From: Novosphingobium resinovorum | GTDB taxonomy: Bacteria > Pseudomonadota > Alphaproteobacteria > Sphingomonadales > Sphingomonadaceae | Length of the DNA: 64,000 nucleotides | Direction: 5' to 3' | NCBI RefSeq assembly: GCF_027922145.1 | Contig: NZ_BSFC01000002.1 | Location: forward strand, 46,960-110,959 | In this document: positions 1 to 8,864 of the stretch, one piece after another | How positions within the stretch are numbered: position 1 is the stretch's first letter | How the letters are laid out: each line of letters starts with the position of its first letter | Position numbers and translations under genes: made by a program | Notes under the pieces: generated by a model | Told to the model about the DNA's origin: nothing | The model's input: the letters and a program-made list of their open reading frames with translations, nothing else | The model's database searches: none

Positions 1-934
1 GCGGGTTGGCTTCACCGAACGCCTGGCTCGAGATCGAGCCGTCGGGGATGCCGTGGCTGGTCAGGTACGAACGGACCGAAGCGTTACGACGCTCCGACAG
101 GCCCATGTTGTACTTCGGCGTACCCGAACGGTCGGTGTAGCCGGCCAGCATGATCGGCACGCTGTCGCAGTTCGCGTAGGCGCTGACGGCGCTGTCGAGA
201 ATGGTCGACGCTTCCGGCGTGATGTCCGACTTATCCCAGTCGAAGAACACGATGTACGGACCCTTGTTGCAGACCGGAGCCGGCGGCGGGGGCGGAGGAG
301 GCGGCGGCGGGGGCGGCGGGGGCGGCGGCGGGGGCGGCGGCGGAGCAGCCGGTTCGCCGAAGTTGTACGCCAGGGTGCCGAGCAGCGAGTGCGAACGCCA
401 GCGGGTGCTGATGTTCTCGCCGGCCGGGCCGACCAGGTCGACGTTCGACACGTTCATGAAGCGATACTTCAGACCCACATCCCAGTGCGAGCTGATCGGA
501 GCACGGATGCCCGCGATTGCCTGCCATGCGAAGCCGCTGTCCGAATCGTCGATCACGTCAGCGTGGACGCGAGCGACACCGGCACCGCCGCCGACGAAGC
601 CCTGAAGGCCGTCGTCCGGACCGAAGTCCAGAAGGCCGTTGACCATGAACGACAGGTTGCTGACGTCAGCACCGCCGGAGTTCTTGATCGCAGCCTGGCG
701 ATAGCTGGCTTCGGTTTCGAGACGGAACGGACCGAAGTCGTAACCGAGCACGCCGCCGCCGTCGAAGCCCTTCTTGAAGTCGATCGTGGTGCTGGTACCG
801 TCGACGACAGTGTCAGCGTCTTCGACGATCATGCCGCCGAAATCGAGTTCAAGATACCACGACTTGTCGCGCGCCAGCGCGGGAGTGGCGAAGGCGGTCG
901 AAGCCAGCGCCAGTCCAAGGACGAGTTTCCTCAT
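1..934 (-). CDS. OmpA-family outer-membrane protein (5' part, runs off window)
   Basis: Partial gene; about 311 codons are visible and the 3' end lies outside the window. A signal peptide covers residues 1-22 and ends in TPALA. Residues about 23-195 look like an OMP beta-barrel domain. A run of 21 consecutive prolines (residues 198-218, bases 281-343) follows, then the start of an OmpA C-terminal peptidoglycan-binding domain (FFDWDKSDITPEA, then YTDRSGTPKYNMGLSERR). The family anchors the outer membrane to peptidoglycan. The ATG at 934 is preceded by AGGGGAAA. The gene follows the tail operon on the same strand, 190 bases downstream, and is probably transcribed separately. Family assignment is secure, precise role is not. 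Confidence 0.93.
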   Translation of the reverse strand, partial: MRKLVLGLALASTAFATPALARDKSWYLELDFGGMIVEDADTVVDGTSTTIDFKKGFDGGGVLGYDFGPFRLETEASYRQAAIKNSGGADVSNLSFMVNGLLDFGPDDGLQGFVGGGAGVARVHADVIDDSDSGFAWQAIAGIRAPISSHWDVGLKYRFMNVSNVDLVGPAGENISTRWRSHSLLGTLAYNFGEPAAPPPPPPPPPPPPPPPPPPPPPAPVCNKGPYIVFFDWDKSDITPEASTILDSAVSAYANCDSVPIMLAGYTDRSGTPKYNMGLSERRNASVRSYLTSHGIPDGSISSQAFGEANP

Positions 935-1123
935 ACGTTTCCCCTACAAAGAGATTTGGAGCCACCGAGTGCGAGAGTGTCTAACCCCTTGGCTTTACGT
1001 GTGCAAGCGCACATTAAACGCGACTGTTGCAAATTTGTCGCGTTTGCGGGGGCTTGGGAGGTGGTTGCGCCCTCACTATCCAGAATCTGCAACACCCCTG
1101 AAACCCCTGTTTCCTTGCACCCG

Positions 1124-1582
1124 TCAATCCGAAGGTAGAATACCCAAGGCTTGGAGAGCCGAGACCAGATCGCTGATCGCGGTCCGAGCCTCCCCATCAA
1201 CACTCGTCCCTCCAAGTGGTTCCACGGGGAGCGAAGCTTTTCTCCAGAAACCGAAAAACAGCATCTCGGCGCCGCGTGATGCATCGAAAACGCGTAAGCC
1301 GTCGCGAGGTGTGACGAACGCCCAGCCTGCGCCGCGACGCAACGCAACGGAGTCTTCCTGGCCCGCCCACGCGCCGATTGCGTCCTGAGCAACTATCCAG
1401 GCGTCGTTTTCTACGGGGTTTTCCGGTGGAGCGTCTGCTTCGCCGAGCACCAGGCAGTGCATCAATGCATCACTCAGCATGAGAGCTTCGTTGACGAAGA
1501 TCTCTTTCTGCGCCTGACCGGCATGAAGCAGGGGGAGGGCGAAACGCGGGCTGGAATCGGCGAAATTCAGCTGTTCGGGCAT
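1124..1582 (-). CDS. DUF2793 domain protein at the end of the tail operon
   Basis: 152 residues. The opening (LNFADSSPRFALPLLHAGQAQKE) followed by VNEALMLSDALMH is characteristic of DUF2793, a family I know mainly from the distal end of GTA and prophage tail operons in sphingomonads and related bacteria. No catalytic motif, signal peptide or membrane segment is visible. It starts 36 bases after the tail-protein gene ending at 1619 and is probably the last gene of that transcript. A structural or fibre-accessory role is inferred from position only. Confidence 0.8.
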   Translation of the reverse strand: MPEQLNFADSSPRFALPLLHAGQAQKEIFVNEALMLSDALMHCLVLGEADAPPENPVENDAWIVAQDAIGAWAGQEDSVALRRGAGWAFVTPRDGLRVFDASRGAEMLFFGFWRKASLPVEPLGGTSVDGEARTAISDLVSALQALGILPSD

Positions 1583-1618
1583 GGAGGTTCTCCGTGAGGT
1601 CGATCGGGGAGCAGCGGT

Positions 1619-3811
1619 TCAGGCCAGGGGGGCGAGCGAAAGGGGAAGCGAGAGCGCATGCGTACCCTGTTGACGAACTTGGAACATCGCGCCGGCTTTG
1701 GAGGAATAACGGGCGAGGACTGCCGCCTCGATGCGGATTTCCGGTGTTTCGGTCGTCCAAAAAGCTATGGGAGCATCGAGCGGCCCGAGGGTCACGAGGT
1801 AGCGTTCGGCCTCTTCGACGAGTGGCACGTCCACGCCATCCCGCCATGACCAGCCGCCGCGTGCCCGGCGCGCCCACGTGAACGTCCATGAACCGTCGGT
1901 CGAGATGATACGGCGGCCATGGGCGGGTGAAAGCGGGCGCAGGGTGATGCCTGCGAGATGGACCGGGGAAGCCACCGGTTCGGCATCCGCGCGCCCGAGC
2001 GCAAGGACCTGCCGGTTTGGAGCGGAGCCGAGCATTCCTGTATCGACAGCAGCCAGTTCGGAAGCCATCATTACGAATGCCTCTCCTTCAGCATGGGACG
2101 CGATGGCGTGTTCGGTGCCGCCACGGCCGCGCAGCAGGCCTTCGAGCCGCCAGCGTCCTTGGCCGAGCGGCGTCGCGAACAGGAACTGGACGATTTCCTC
2201 GCCGACGAGCGCCAGGTTCGCACCCTCGCCGAGAAGGGACGTATCGATGCTCGCCAGTTGCATAGCTGGATCGATGAGCTGGACTTCAAGCTGGCTGCCG
2301 CGATCGAGGAGCAGTGGATCGCAGGGGGGCAGGGTCGACAATGCCGCGCCCATGACTGCTCGCGTTCGGCCACTGGCGCCGAGTGGCAGCAGAGCGCCGT
2401 TGCCCCGGTCGGCATAAAGTGCGGCACCGTTCCATCCTGCGGCCGGCGAGGAGACGGCGGCGAGCGTGCGAACCGTGTCGGGCGAGCCCGCGGTCGGATC
2501 GAATGGCAGTTCGAATGCGGTGATGCGGGTTTCGCCGGAAGGGAAATCGGGCGCGGGATTGCCGCGTCCGGGGTCGGAAGCGAGCGCCGGAGGCGTCGCG
2601 GCTCCTGCCGGCAGGGCGCGTTCCAATGACAGTTCGACTCCGCAGTCGCGCCATTCCCATTCGCGGATGCGCCACTGTCCGGCGATGCCCGGCAGCATGA
2701 CGAGCGCGCCGGGGGCCATTTGCGCGTCGAGTTCGCAGGTGCGCCACGATATACGGTCGCGGGTCCAGTCGATGCGGCGCGCGGTCCGCTCGATCAGGGC
2801 GCGGGCGGTGGCCGCGTCGAGGGCGGCGGGGAGATCGATGGCGCCGGGTTCGCCGGCAACGGGCCGTCCGGTGGAACGCTGGAGGCTGGCCTGGTAGTCG
2901 CGCTCCACATCGTAGTAGCGCAGGATCGAGGGCGGGTTCACGCCCGGCGCCGCGCGGTGGCGGGTGAAGCCGGTCCGGGCGCCGAAATCGTCGTCTCCGG
3001 TCGTTACGGCGGCCTCCGGCAGTGCGATGGCGGCGGACTGTCGCCGGTCGCGGGCGATAACGAGATCCTCGCCGGAAGCGTCCAGTTCGAGGGGCATGAT
3101 CTGGGCAAAAGTCTGCAAGTCGGCGGCGGGGGTGCTTTCGCTGGTGTAACCGACGACGCCGGTGAGCGGGATGGTGCAATCGACCTCGTCGATAACCTCT
3201 CCGACGATGTCCTGCAGTGAGAAGTCGTCGTCGGCGATGATCTCGAAGGTCAACGAGGGGATGCGGTTGTAGAAGCCCGACAGATCCAGGTCTTCGAATA
3301 CCACGTAAGCAACGCCCCGATAGGCAGGACAGCGATCCGCACCTTCGGCCGAGGCGATCAGCGGGTCCGCCGACTGGTCACCGGTGCCGGTGTGGATGCG
3401 CAAGATCCCGGTGGCCTTCAGCTCTCCGTCGATGCCGCGCAGCAGCTGCCCGTCCGCCCATATCCGGCCGAGCCCGCGGATAGGTCGACTGGCGAGGGCG
3501 ACGGCGAAATTGGCGGAGTAGCTATAGGTCGTCACCGAGGGGCTGGCCTTGCCGGTGCCCTGAACTTCACTGCGCTCGACGAGATCGGTCGCCCAGATGA
3601 CCGAGCCCGCCGTGCGCATGCGCCCGAAGTGGCGGGGAATGACTTGCCCATAGGTCGAGGTGGTCACCACGAGGTCCTTGAGGCGCGGTCCTTCGCGGCC
3701 GGTCGCGCCGAACAGGGCAGTGTCGAACTGGCGACCCACCAGCGAGCCGACGGCTCCGCCGAGGGGGCCGCCCAGCATGGTGCCGAGACTTCCGAAAACG
3801 AGCGTGGCCAT
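1619..3811 (-). CDS. GTA gp15-like / phage tail (host-specificity, baseplate hub) protein
   Basis: 730 residues from the ATG at 3811, one base after the stop of the NlpC/P60 gene. An upstream in-frame start at 3910 would lie inside that gene and is unlikely. The N-terminus (VFGSLGTMLGGPLGGAVGSLVG) and the motif YGQVIPRHFGRMRTAGSVIW are typical of the distal tail proteins of GTAs, which carry a Phage-tail_3-type domain in the middle (about residues 190-400). In alphaproteobacterial GTAs the homologue (ORFg15) is a large hub/host-recognition protein of about 1300 residues with an extra TIM-barrel domain. This copy lacks that domain, while a TIM-barrel-like region seems to be fused to the gp12-like gene at 5041-7383. 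Reading frame is intact. Confidence 0.85.
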   Translation of the reverse strand: MATLVFGSLGTMLGGPLGGAVGSLVGRQFDTALFGATGREGPRLKDLVVTTSTYGQVIPRHFGRMRTAGSVIWATDLVERSEVQGTGKASPSVTTYSYSANFAVALASRPIRGLGRIWADGQLLRGIDGELKATGILRIHTGTGDQSADPLIASAEGADRCPAYRGVAYVVFEDLDLSGFYNRIPSLTFEIIADDDFSLQDIVGEVIDEVDCTIPLTGVVGYTSESTPAADLQTFAQIMPLELDASGEDLVIARDRRQSAAIALPEAAVTTGDDDFGARTGFTRHRAAPGVNPPSILRYYDVERDYQASLQRSTGRPVAGEPGAIDLPAALDAATARALIERTARRIDWTRDRISWRTCELDAQMAPGALVMLPGIAGQWRIREWEWRDCGVELSLERALPAGAATPPALASDPGRGNPAPDFPSGETRITAFELPFDPTAGSPDTVRTLAAVSSPAAGWNGAALYADRGNGALLPLGASGRTRAVMGAALSTLPPCDPLLLDRGSQLEVQLIDPAMQLASIDTSLLGEGANLALVGEEIVQFLFATPLGQGRWRLEGLLRGRGGTEHAIASHAEGEAFVMMASELAAVDTGMLGSAPNRQVLALGRADAEPVASPVHLAGITLRPLSPAHGRRIISTDGSWTFTWARRARGGWSWRDGVDVPLVEEAERYLVTLGPLDAPIAFWTTETPEIRIEAAVLARYSSKAGAMFQVRQQGTHALSLPLSLAPLA

Positions 3812-3812
3812 G

Positions 3813-4226
3813 TCAGTTTCCCGGATTTGAGGTGAGGCGCCAGTGGTGCAGGCGCGGCCATTCGGAAGGCAGACCGCCGTGAACCACCCGTCGCAGCCCC
3901 GCATGAGCATGGACCACGCGCGCGGCGCAGGTCGCGATGGCGAGGTGTAGCTGGCAGGCGGAAGGGCGGATCATCAGCACGTCGCCGGGGACAAGTGCCC
4001 CGTCGACCGGCTCCAGCCCAAGGCTCGCGAGAGCCGTCCAGGCAGAAGGAGCCGTACGATTGCGCAGCGGATAGCCGTTGGCGAGGCGGACCCTACGACC
4101 GGCCCGTGCGAACGCGGCCTCGATGACGCCGACGCAATCGAGGCCGACGCCTGCCTCGCGCCCGTGCAGGCGAAAGGGCGTCCCGACTAGCGCCAGGGCG
4201 GCCGATGCGAGTTGCGCCCCCGTCAT
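3813..4226 (-). CDS. NlpC/P60 family peptidase of GTA tail (gp14-like)
   Basis: 137 residues. The segment GVGLDCVGVIEAAFARAG contains the expected catalytic Cys (about residue 30), and HLAIATCAARVVHAHAG carries a candidate catalytic His. This fits the cell-wall peptidase that follows gp13 in GTA clusters and is thought to digest peptidoglycan locally during DNA delivery. The start overlaps the end of the gp13 gene by 4 bases (ATGA), and the stop is 1 base before the next start, so translational coupling is likely. No signal peptide, as expected for a virion-borne enzyme. Confidence 0.88.
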   Translation of the reverse strand: MTGAQLASAALALVGTPFRLHGREAGVGLDCVGVIEAAFARAGRRVRLANGYPLRNRTAPSAWTALASLGLEPVDGALVPGDVLMIRPSACQLHLAIATCAARVVHAHAGLRRVVHGGLPSEWPRLHHWRLTSNPGN

Positions 4227-5044
4227 TGAACCGGTCCGGGATAGCGGGTGAGCATGTCGTTTCCGGGCAGGAACGGTTCGCCTCGAAAGTTCACGGCGTT
4301 GCCGAAGCGCTGGGAGCAGGTGTCGAGCGTGTGGTCGCAGCCTTCGCGCAGCACGGCGCGGGTGCCGGGCTCAAGCGTCTCGGCGAGGGGGACGTCCAGG
4401 ATCAGGCCGCTCGCATCTCCTCCCATAACGTCCATCGCGATGCCCGCCTGGGGGCCGTCGAGCCAGCGCAGGCTTCCGCCTGCGTGATTGGCGGCTTCGG
4501 GCGTACCTTCGAACAGCGCGGCATTGGCGGCGGTATATATGCTGACGAGGCGTACTTCGCGTGTGAACTTCTGTGGGTTGAGGTTGCAGCCGGGGGCGCA
4601 GAAACCGGCGCGGCAGGCCGGGCTGGTGCGCGGTGTGGGATCGCGCCACAGTTCGGCCTTGCGCGAGACGAGTTCGGCGGAAAAGGCGCCGTCGTCCTCG
4701 CTGACCGTGCCGATGGTTCCGGCGTAGAGTACCTCGTGCTCCAGCGTCTCCCAGTCGATGAGGCCGATGCGCACTTGCGCGCCGTCGAAGCGTCCGGCGG
4801 CGAGGTCGGCGCTGTCGATCGCTTCATGGGTGAGCGAGCCGCGCACTTCGGCGCTGTCGGGCTCGAACTCGGCACTCTTGCGGATGGCGCTGGGCACCAT
4901 GCCGGGCGAGGCGCGGTGGAGCACGCCGTCGAACCACAAGTCGCGGTCATGCGAAGTGAACCCCAGCGCCACCCCGTCGCCGCGCAGGATGCGCCAGAAG
5001 GTGGCGACGGTTTCGAGGTCGTCGGCGAACCAGCGGCGGGTCAT
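4223..5044 (-). CDS. DUF2163 GTA tail protein (gp13-like)
   Basis: 273 residues from the ATG at 5044, which overlaps the upstream stop by 4 bases; longer readings run into the previous gene. The N-terminus (WFADDLETVATFWRILRGDG) and TSHDRDLWFDG match DUF2163. The cysteine-rich centre (SPACRAGFCAPGCNLN, then GCDHTLDTCSQRFGN) is typical of this family and of the iron-sulfur-type tail-hub proteins of siphoviruses. It is the expected neighbour between gp12 and the NlpC/P60 peptidase in GTA clusters. Intact, with no frameshift. Confidence 0.9.
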   Translation of the reverse strand: MTRRWFADDLETVATFWRILRGDGVALGFTSHDRDLWFDGVLHRASPGMVPSAIRKSAEFEPDSAEVRGSLTHEAIDSADLAAGRFDGAQVRIGLIDWETLEHEVLYAGTIGTVSEDDGAFSAELVSRKAELWRDPTPRTSPACRAGFCAPGCNLNPQKFTREVRLVSIYTAANAALFEGTPEAANHAGGSLRWLDGPQAGIAMDVMGGDASGLILDVPLAETLEPGTRAVLREGCDHTLDTCSQRFGNAVNFRGEPFLPGNDMLTRYPGPVQ

Positions 5045-7383
5045 GACGCCTCCCGGATTTCGACGACGGGCACGCTGGGCGCCTCGCCTGCGGCGAAGGC
5101 GGCGCCGGAGACTTCGAGGCTGTCTTCGGCGAAGCGGACGGGGACGTCGAACAGGAAGCCCGCGCGGATGTCCGCGCCGATGGATGGGGCGTCGTCGAAG
5201 GTGACGACGCCATGTTCGGCCAGAGTCCAGTTGCCGACCTGCAGCGCCCCGTCGATGGAGACGAGAACCGTTGCGAAATCGGGCCGGGTGATGCGGCGGA
5301 CTTGCGCGTCCTCGCCCTCGCCGTAGCGCTTGATGAGCGGGAACCCGGCCTTGATGCCGTCGCCGGTGCCGAGCGGCTGGTCGAGCGGGCCGGGCGCGGC
5401 GACCATGCCGCTCGAACTGAAGTCGCTGGGATCGCGCAGCCGGAACCCGCGAGCGGGACCTCGGCGGGCGCGGAAGAAGGCGATGAGTGCGCCCAGTTCC
5501 GCCTCGGAGCGCACGCCCGGGCCGACGTCGAAGCGCAGCCGGGCGTTGGACCACAGCGAATTGCGCCGCTCGAAGCCGGAGGCGGTCACCGAGACGCTGG
5601 TGGAGAATTCGGGCACCACCGTCGCGTCGCGGCCGAGTGCGAGCGGGTAGAGCACGTCGTCGAAGGCCTGCATGGGGTCGGCTCCTGAGGTTGGCGGCGG
5701 GGGGAGGCGCACGTATCCGTCGCGCGCGACCTGGGGCAGCGCCCAGACTACGACTTCGTGGGGGGCGCGGGTCAGGGCTTCGTCGATCCCGGCGTCGATG
5801 CGGAGCCACTGGTCGCGCTGGTTTGGCCTGAGGACGAAACCGGCGAGGTAGTCCTGTTCCTGCGCCGGATAGCCGAGGCGGGCATCGACTTCGGCATGGG
5901 CTTTGCGGCGGTGGGCGTCGGCACCGGCGGTGAGCCAGTCGTAGTCTTCCACCTGCAGCCGGTCGAACGCGGGCGCGGCCCAGCCGGTCGGCAGGTTGGC
6001 GCGCTTCAGTTCGGGCATGTCGGGCGCGAGCAGGGTGGGGGTGAAGACCAGCGCCAGCGCCTCTACCGGCGCGGGTGCGATCGCCGTGCGTACCGCCGCG
6101 ACGAGGTCGGCGGTCGATTGCGCCAGCAGCGCGCCTGCTTGATCGAGCATCGCCGTCTGCGCTGGGGAGAGCGGTGCGCGCATGTCGGGAATGGCGGCGG
6201 GCGACCCGCCGAATGCGGCCCTGGCTGCATCATCGTAGAGGCAGATGCGCCCGTCGCCGAAGGTCCACCACCATGGCTCACCGATCTGAAAGCGGACGGG
6301 TGCGCCCACCTCGGCGAGCGATCCGGCGAACGCCGCGCTGACCGTCTGCAGCCAGGCCATCGCCTGCGAATTCGCGGGCGAGAGCAGGGTGGAGGGCGGA
6401 TCCCAGCCGGTCAGCGCCGGGTTGCCGCCCAAGTCGCGCTGCTTCCAGTCTTCCGGGCAGTGCTGGTCGAGCAGTTCGTAGGATAGTGAGGCCATCGGGC
6501 TGAGGCCCGCCGCGAGGCACTCGGCGAAGAAGGCGCGGTGCCAGCTACGGGTCGGGCCGTTGAGCGGATCGCCGCCCTGCCCGGCGAGGTATCGGCCGCC
6601 GTTCGCCGCGAGCCGGAAATAGTGGCTCATGCCGAGGTAATGCACCACCGATCCGCGATAGCCGAGCTGGCGCACGGCGCGGATCAGGCGGGCCGGGGTC
6701 TGAATGCCCTGATCGTCATAGCCGGTGGCGATGGCGAGGCCGTTCGCGGGCATGACGACGTCGCCGATCTCCAGCATGGCGCGGGCGCCGTCGGTGGCGA
6801 TTTCGGTCATCTCGAACCAGCCTTCGGTCTCGGCGGGGAGCGGGTCGGGGCTGGCGTCGTCATAGCCGGGCGGGGCGAAGGAGATGAACATTCGTTCGAT
6901 CGCGCCGGGCCAGACTCGGTCGGCGTCGGCGGGCAGGGCGTAGCCGCCGTCGAGCGCCGAGAAATCGAGCGTGACGACTGCGTCCTCGCCCGTCCCCTCG
7001 GCATAGTTCCAGAGGCGCACGTACCAGGTATGCGACGCGCCCGCTTCGTCGCGGCCCTCGATGGTGAGGGTTGGGCCGTTGATCGCGTCGAGCGGGATCA
7101 GCCCGCCCGACCGCCAGCGGAACCGCAGCGAGGTATGCGCATAATCGCGGTCGGTGCGGTAGGCGAGCAGGGGGTGGTCGAGCGCATCGACGCTGTCCCA
7201 GATCAGCCCGCCAAGGTCGGTCTTGCGCAGGAACGAGGCTTCCACGCGCAAGCCATCGGGGGCGGTGGACACCACCGTCGCCACCATCGGGCGCGGGAAG
7301 TTGAGGGTCCAGAAACGCGGGTCGAAGCGCATGAGCCAGTCGCTCGCCTGCCCCTCGCGCTTGCTGGCGAGCCAGAATGCCAT
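5041..7383 (-). CDS. gp12-like tail protein: large N-terminal TIM-barrel-like region fused to DUF2460
   Basis: 780 residues. Roughly residues 560-765 match DUF2460, the short GTA gp12 distal-tail family (FSTSVSVTASGFERRNSLWSNARLRFDVG; FFRARRGPARGFRLRDPSDF). The first 550 residues are an extra region. Part of it (GYRGSVVHYLGMSHYFRL, FQIGEPWWWTFGDGRICLY) resembles a glycosidase-like TIM barrel with an acidic residue in the GEPWWW strand. DUF2460 proteins are normally about 200 residues, so this is a fusion. I recall similar long proteins in sphingomonads annotated as non-contractile tail sheath proteins, but cannot check that here. It lies 11 bases after the tape-measure gene and overlaps gp13 by 4 bases. 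Confidence 0.75.
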   Translation of the reverse strand: MAFWLASKREGQASDWLMRFDPRFWTLNFPRPMVATVVSTAPDGLRVEASFLRKTDLGGLIWDSVDALDHPLLAYRTDRDYAHTSLRFRWRSGGLIPLDAINGPTLTIEGRDEAGASHTWYVRLWNYAEGTGEDAVVTLDFSALDGGYALPADADRVWPGAIERMFISFAPPGYDDASPDPLPAETEGWFEMTEIATDGARAMLEIGDVVMPANGLAIATGYDDQGIQTPARLIRAVRQLGYRGSVVHYLGMSHYFRLAANGGRYLAGQGGDPLNGPTRSWHRAFFAECLAAGLSPMASLSYELLDQHCPEDWKQRDLGGNPALTGWDPPSTLLSPANSQAMAWLQTVSAAFAGSLAEVGAPVRFQIGEPWWWTFGDGRICLYDDAARAAFGGSPAAIPDMRAPLSPAQTAMLDQAGALLAQSTADLVAAVRTAIAPAPVEALALVFTPTLLAPDMPELKRANLPTGWAAPAFDRLQVEDYDWLTAGADAHRRKAHAEVDARLGYPAQEQDYLAGFVLRPNQRDQWLRIDAGIDEALTRAPHEVVVWALPQVARDGYVRLPPPPTSGADPMQAFDDVLYPLALGRDATVVPEFSTSVSVTASGFERRNSLWSNARLRFDVGPGVRSEAELGALIAFFRARRGPARGFRLRDPSDFSSSGMVAAPGPLDQPLGTGDGIKAGFPLIKRYGEGEDAQVRRITRPDFATVLVSIDGALQVGNWTLAEHGVVTFDDAPSIGADIRAGFLFDVPVRFAEDSLEVSGAAFAAGEAPSVPVVEIREAS

Positions 7384-7394
7384 GAGGTCTCTCC

Positions 7395-7955
7395 TCAGTT
7401 CGAGAGGGCGCGGCGCACGGCGCTCGCGACCTGGCGGCTGGAGCGCTGCAGCGACTGCGGCGCGCTGGAACCGCGCGGGGCCGAGAGGTTGATCGCCACG
7501 CGCACGTCGCGGCTGGTCGAACCGCCGGTCTCGATGCGGCCTGCGGACGTCGGCACGAACAGCTCCGGCCCGCGCTCGCCCACGACATAGCCGCGTCCGG
7601 GCGCGACGTTGCCACCGGTGGCGCGGCCCGGCAGGCCGAGCGCGCCGGTCAGCAGGCCGGAGAGGTCCAGCCCGCCGCCCGCGCCGCTGCCGCCGACCAG
7701 CGCCGAGGCCAAGGTCTGCGCGGCCTGTCCAGCGATGGCGTCGAGCGTCGAGGCGGCGGTGCGCTTGAGGTCGTCGAAGCCCAGGCTGCCTTTGCGGATC
7801 GCGCCGGACAGGCCCTTTTCCAGCGCGTCGCCTGCGCGGGTGAAGCCGGAGACGAGGTCGCCGTCCACGGCCCCGCGCATTTGCGCGATGTCGCGGGCGA
7901 AGCCGTCGGTGCTGGCGCGGACCTCGACGAGGAGGCTGTCGATTTCATCGTCCAT
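7395..7955 (-). CDS. Short tail tape-measure protein (GTA gp11-like)
   Basis: 186 residues, much shorter than phage tape measures but close to the roughly 200-residue GTA type, which fits the short GTA tail. The motif GYVVGERGPELFVPTSAGRIE near residue 130 is the conserved signature at the end of lambda-like tape-measure proteins. The rest is Ala/Gly-rich and probably helical, as expected for a protein that spans the tail lumen and sets its length. The start overlaps the tail-assembly-chaperone gene by 11 bases. Confidence 0.85.
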   Translation of the reverse strand: MDDEIDSLLVEVRASTDGFARDIAQMRGAVDGDLVSGFTRAGDALEKGLSGAIRKGSLGFDDLKRTAASTLDAIAGQAAQTLASALVGGSGAGGGLDLSGLLTGALGLPGRATGGNVAPGRGYVVGERGPELFVPTSAGRIETGGSTSRDVRVAINLSAPRGSSAPQSLQRSSRQVASAVRRALSN

Positions 7956-8136
7956 GATCGGTTTCCATCAGCTTGACGAGGGTGTCCCGGTCGAAGCCCG
8001 CAGGCGCACCGGGGGAGAGCAGGCCGAGCGCGGCGGCCAGTTCGGCCGGGGTGGCCGCCCAGAACTCGGCAGGCCGCCACCCCAGCGTGCGCGCGGACAG
8101 GCCGCAAAGGGCCAGCGCGGCGGCCGCGAAAGTCAC
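7945..8136 (-). CDS. GTA tail assembly chaperone-like protein (gp10.1-like)
   Basis: 63 residues (MTFAAAALALCGLSARTLGW then RPAEFWAATPAELAAALG). This matches the short proteins between gp10 and the tape measure in GTA clusters, where a tail-assembly chaperone is expected. The W-RP-EFWAATP-EL motif is typical. It overlaps the gp10 stop by 4 bases (ATGA) and the tape-measure start by 11 bases. The assignment depends on motif plus position. Confidence 0.75.
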   Translation of the reverse strand: MTFAAAALALCGLSARTLGWRPAEFWAATPAELAAALGLLSPGAPAGFDRDTLVKLMETDHGR

Positions 8137-8441
8137 GCGCTGCCCTTGAGCACTTGCGCGAGCAGCACCCGCAGCGGCGCGGCGCAGGCGGCGAGGCCCT
8201 GGGCGACGATCGCCGCGCCCACCGTTTCGCGGCTTGGCCGGTCGGCTTCGGGCAGGCAGTGCCAGAACAGCGTGGCCATCTCGGCGAGGCGAAGTTCGCC
8301 CGCGCCCGCCCGCTCGACGAGGGCGAAGAGGGGACCGAGTTCCTCCTCGGCGGCGACGAGCGCGGTGAAGCTGGGGCGCATCACGTAGGCGCCGTGGCCG
8401 ATGGCGATGGCCGCCTCGCCGCGCAGGGGGTTGGGCGTCAT
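8133..8441 (-). CDS. Gene transfer agent family protein (gp10-like)
   Basis: 102 residues from the ATG at 8441, which overlaps the major-tail-protein stop by 4 bases. The pattern NPLRGEAAIAIGHGAYVMRP, then LVAAEEELGPLFALVERAGAGE, fits the GTA_gp10 family, thought to be a tail-assembly chaperone made after the tail tube protein. The same reading frame is open upstream through the tail-protein gene back to the terminase stub at 8990, so the stub has no stop of its own before this gene. That upstream extension is Arg/Pro-rich and not protein-like, so I use 8441. Confidence 0.85.
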   Translation of the reverse strand: MTPNPLRGEAAIAIGHGAYVMRPSFTALVAAEEELGPLFALVERAGAGELRLAEMATLFWHCLPEADRPSRETVGAAIVAQGLAACAAPLRVLLAQVLKGSA

Positions 8442-8845
8442 GCCGGGACCACCTCGCCCGAGCTTTCGAGCTGGAGCGTGTAGTTGCGCTCGCCGTTGAA
8501 ATCGCCCGCGTAGTCGAGGCGCTGGACGAGGAACTTGCCGCGCAGCCGTTCGCCGTCCTCGAAGCTGAGTTCGTAGTCGGCGAGCGTGCCCGCCATGGCG
8601 TTGGCGCGCACCTGTGCCTCCGCGGCGCTGCCGAGGAAGATCCCCGCCGCGCTCACCGAGACCGAGCGCACGCCTGCTCCGGACAGCAGTTCGCGCCAGC
8701 CGCCGCTGTCCTTGGAAGTGACGACGACGGCGTCGCCGGTGACCGACATCTGCGTGGTGCGCAGCCCGGCGACGGTCTGGTAGGCGGCGGGGACGCTGCC
8801 GTTGGAGATCTTGAGGAGGAAGGCGCTGCCTTTCTGGGCGGGCAT
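8438..8845 (-). CDS. Phage major tail tube protein, TP901-1 family (GTA gp9-like)
   Basis: 135 residues. The sequence (QKGSAFLLKISNG, AGLRTTQMSVTGDAVVVTSKDSGGW, GDFNGERNYTLQLESSGEV) is a clear member of the TP901-1-type major tail protein family that forms the hexameric rings of siphophage and GTA tails. A strong ribosome site (AAAGGAG) lies 7 bases before the ATG. It is the first complete structural gene of the cluster. In a complete GTA the genes before it would be the capsid, connector and tail-terminator genes, and these are missing here. Confidence 0.9.
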   Translation of the reverse strand: MPAQKGSAFLLKISNGSVPAAYQTVAGLRTTQMSVTGDAVVVTSKDSGGWRELLSGAGVRSVSVSAAGIFLGSAAEAQVRANAMAGTLADYELSFEDGERLRGKFLVQRLDYAGDFNGERNYTLQLESSGEVVPA

Positions 8846-8864
8846 GGTGAGGCTCCTTTGGTGA

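Noticed and set aside
53..1138. Long plus-strand open frames opposite the OmpA gene
   Set aside because: Arg-rich sequence in the shadow of a clear minus-strand gene with signal peptide and OmpA motifs.
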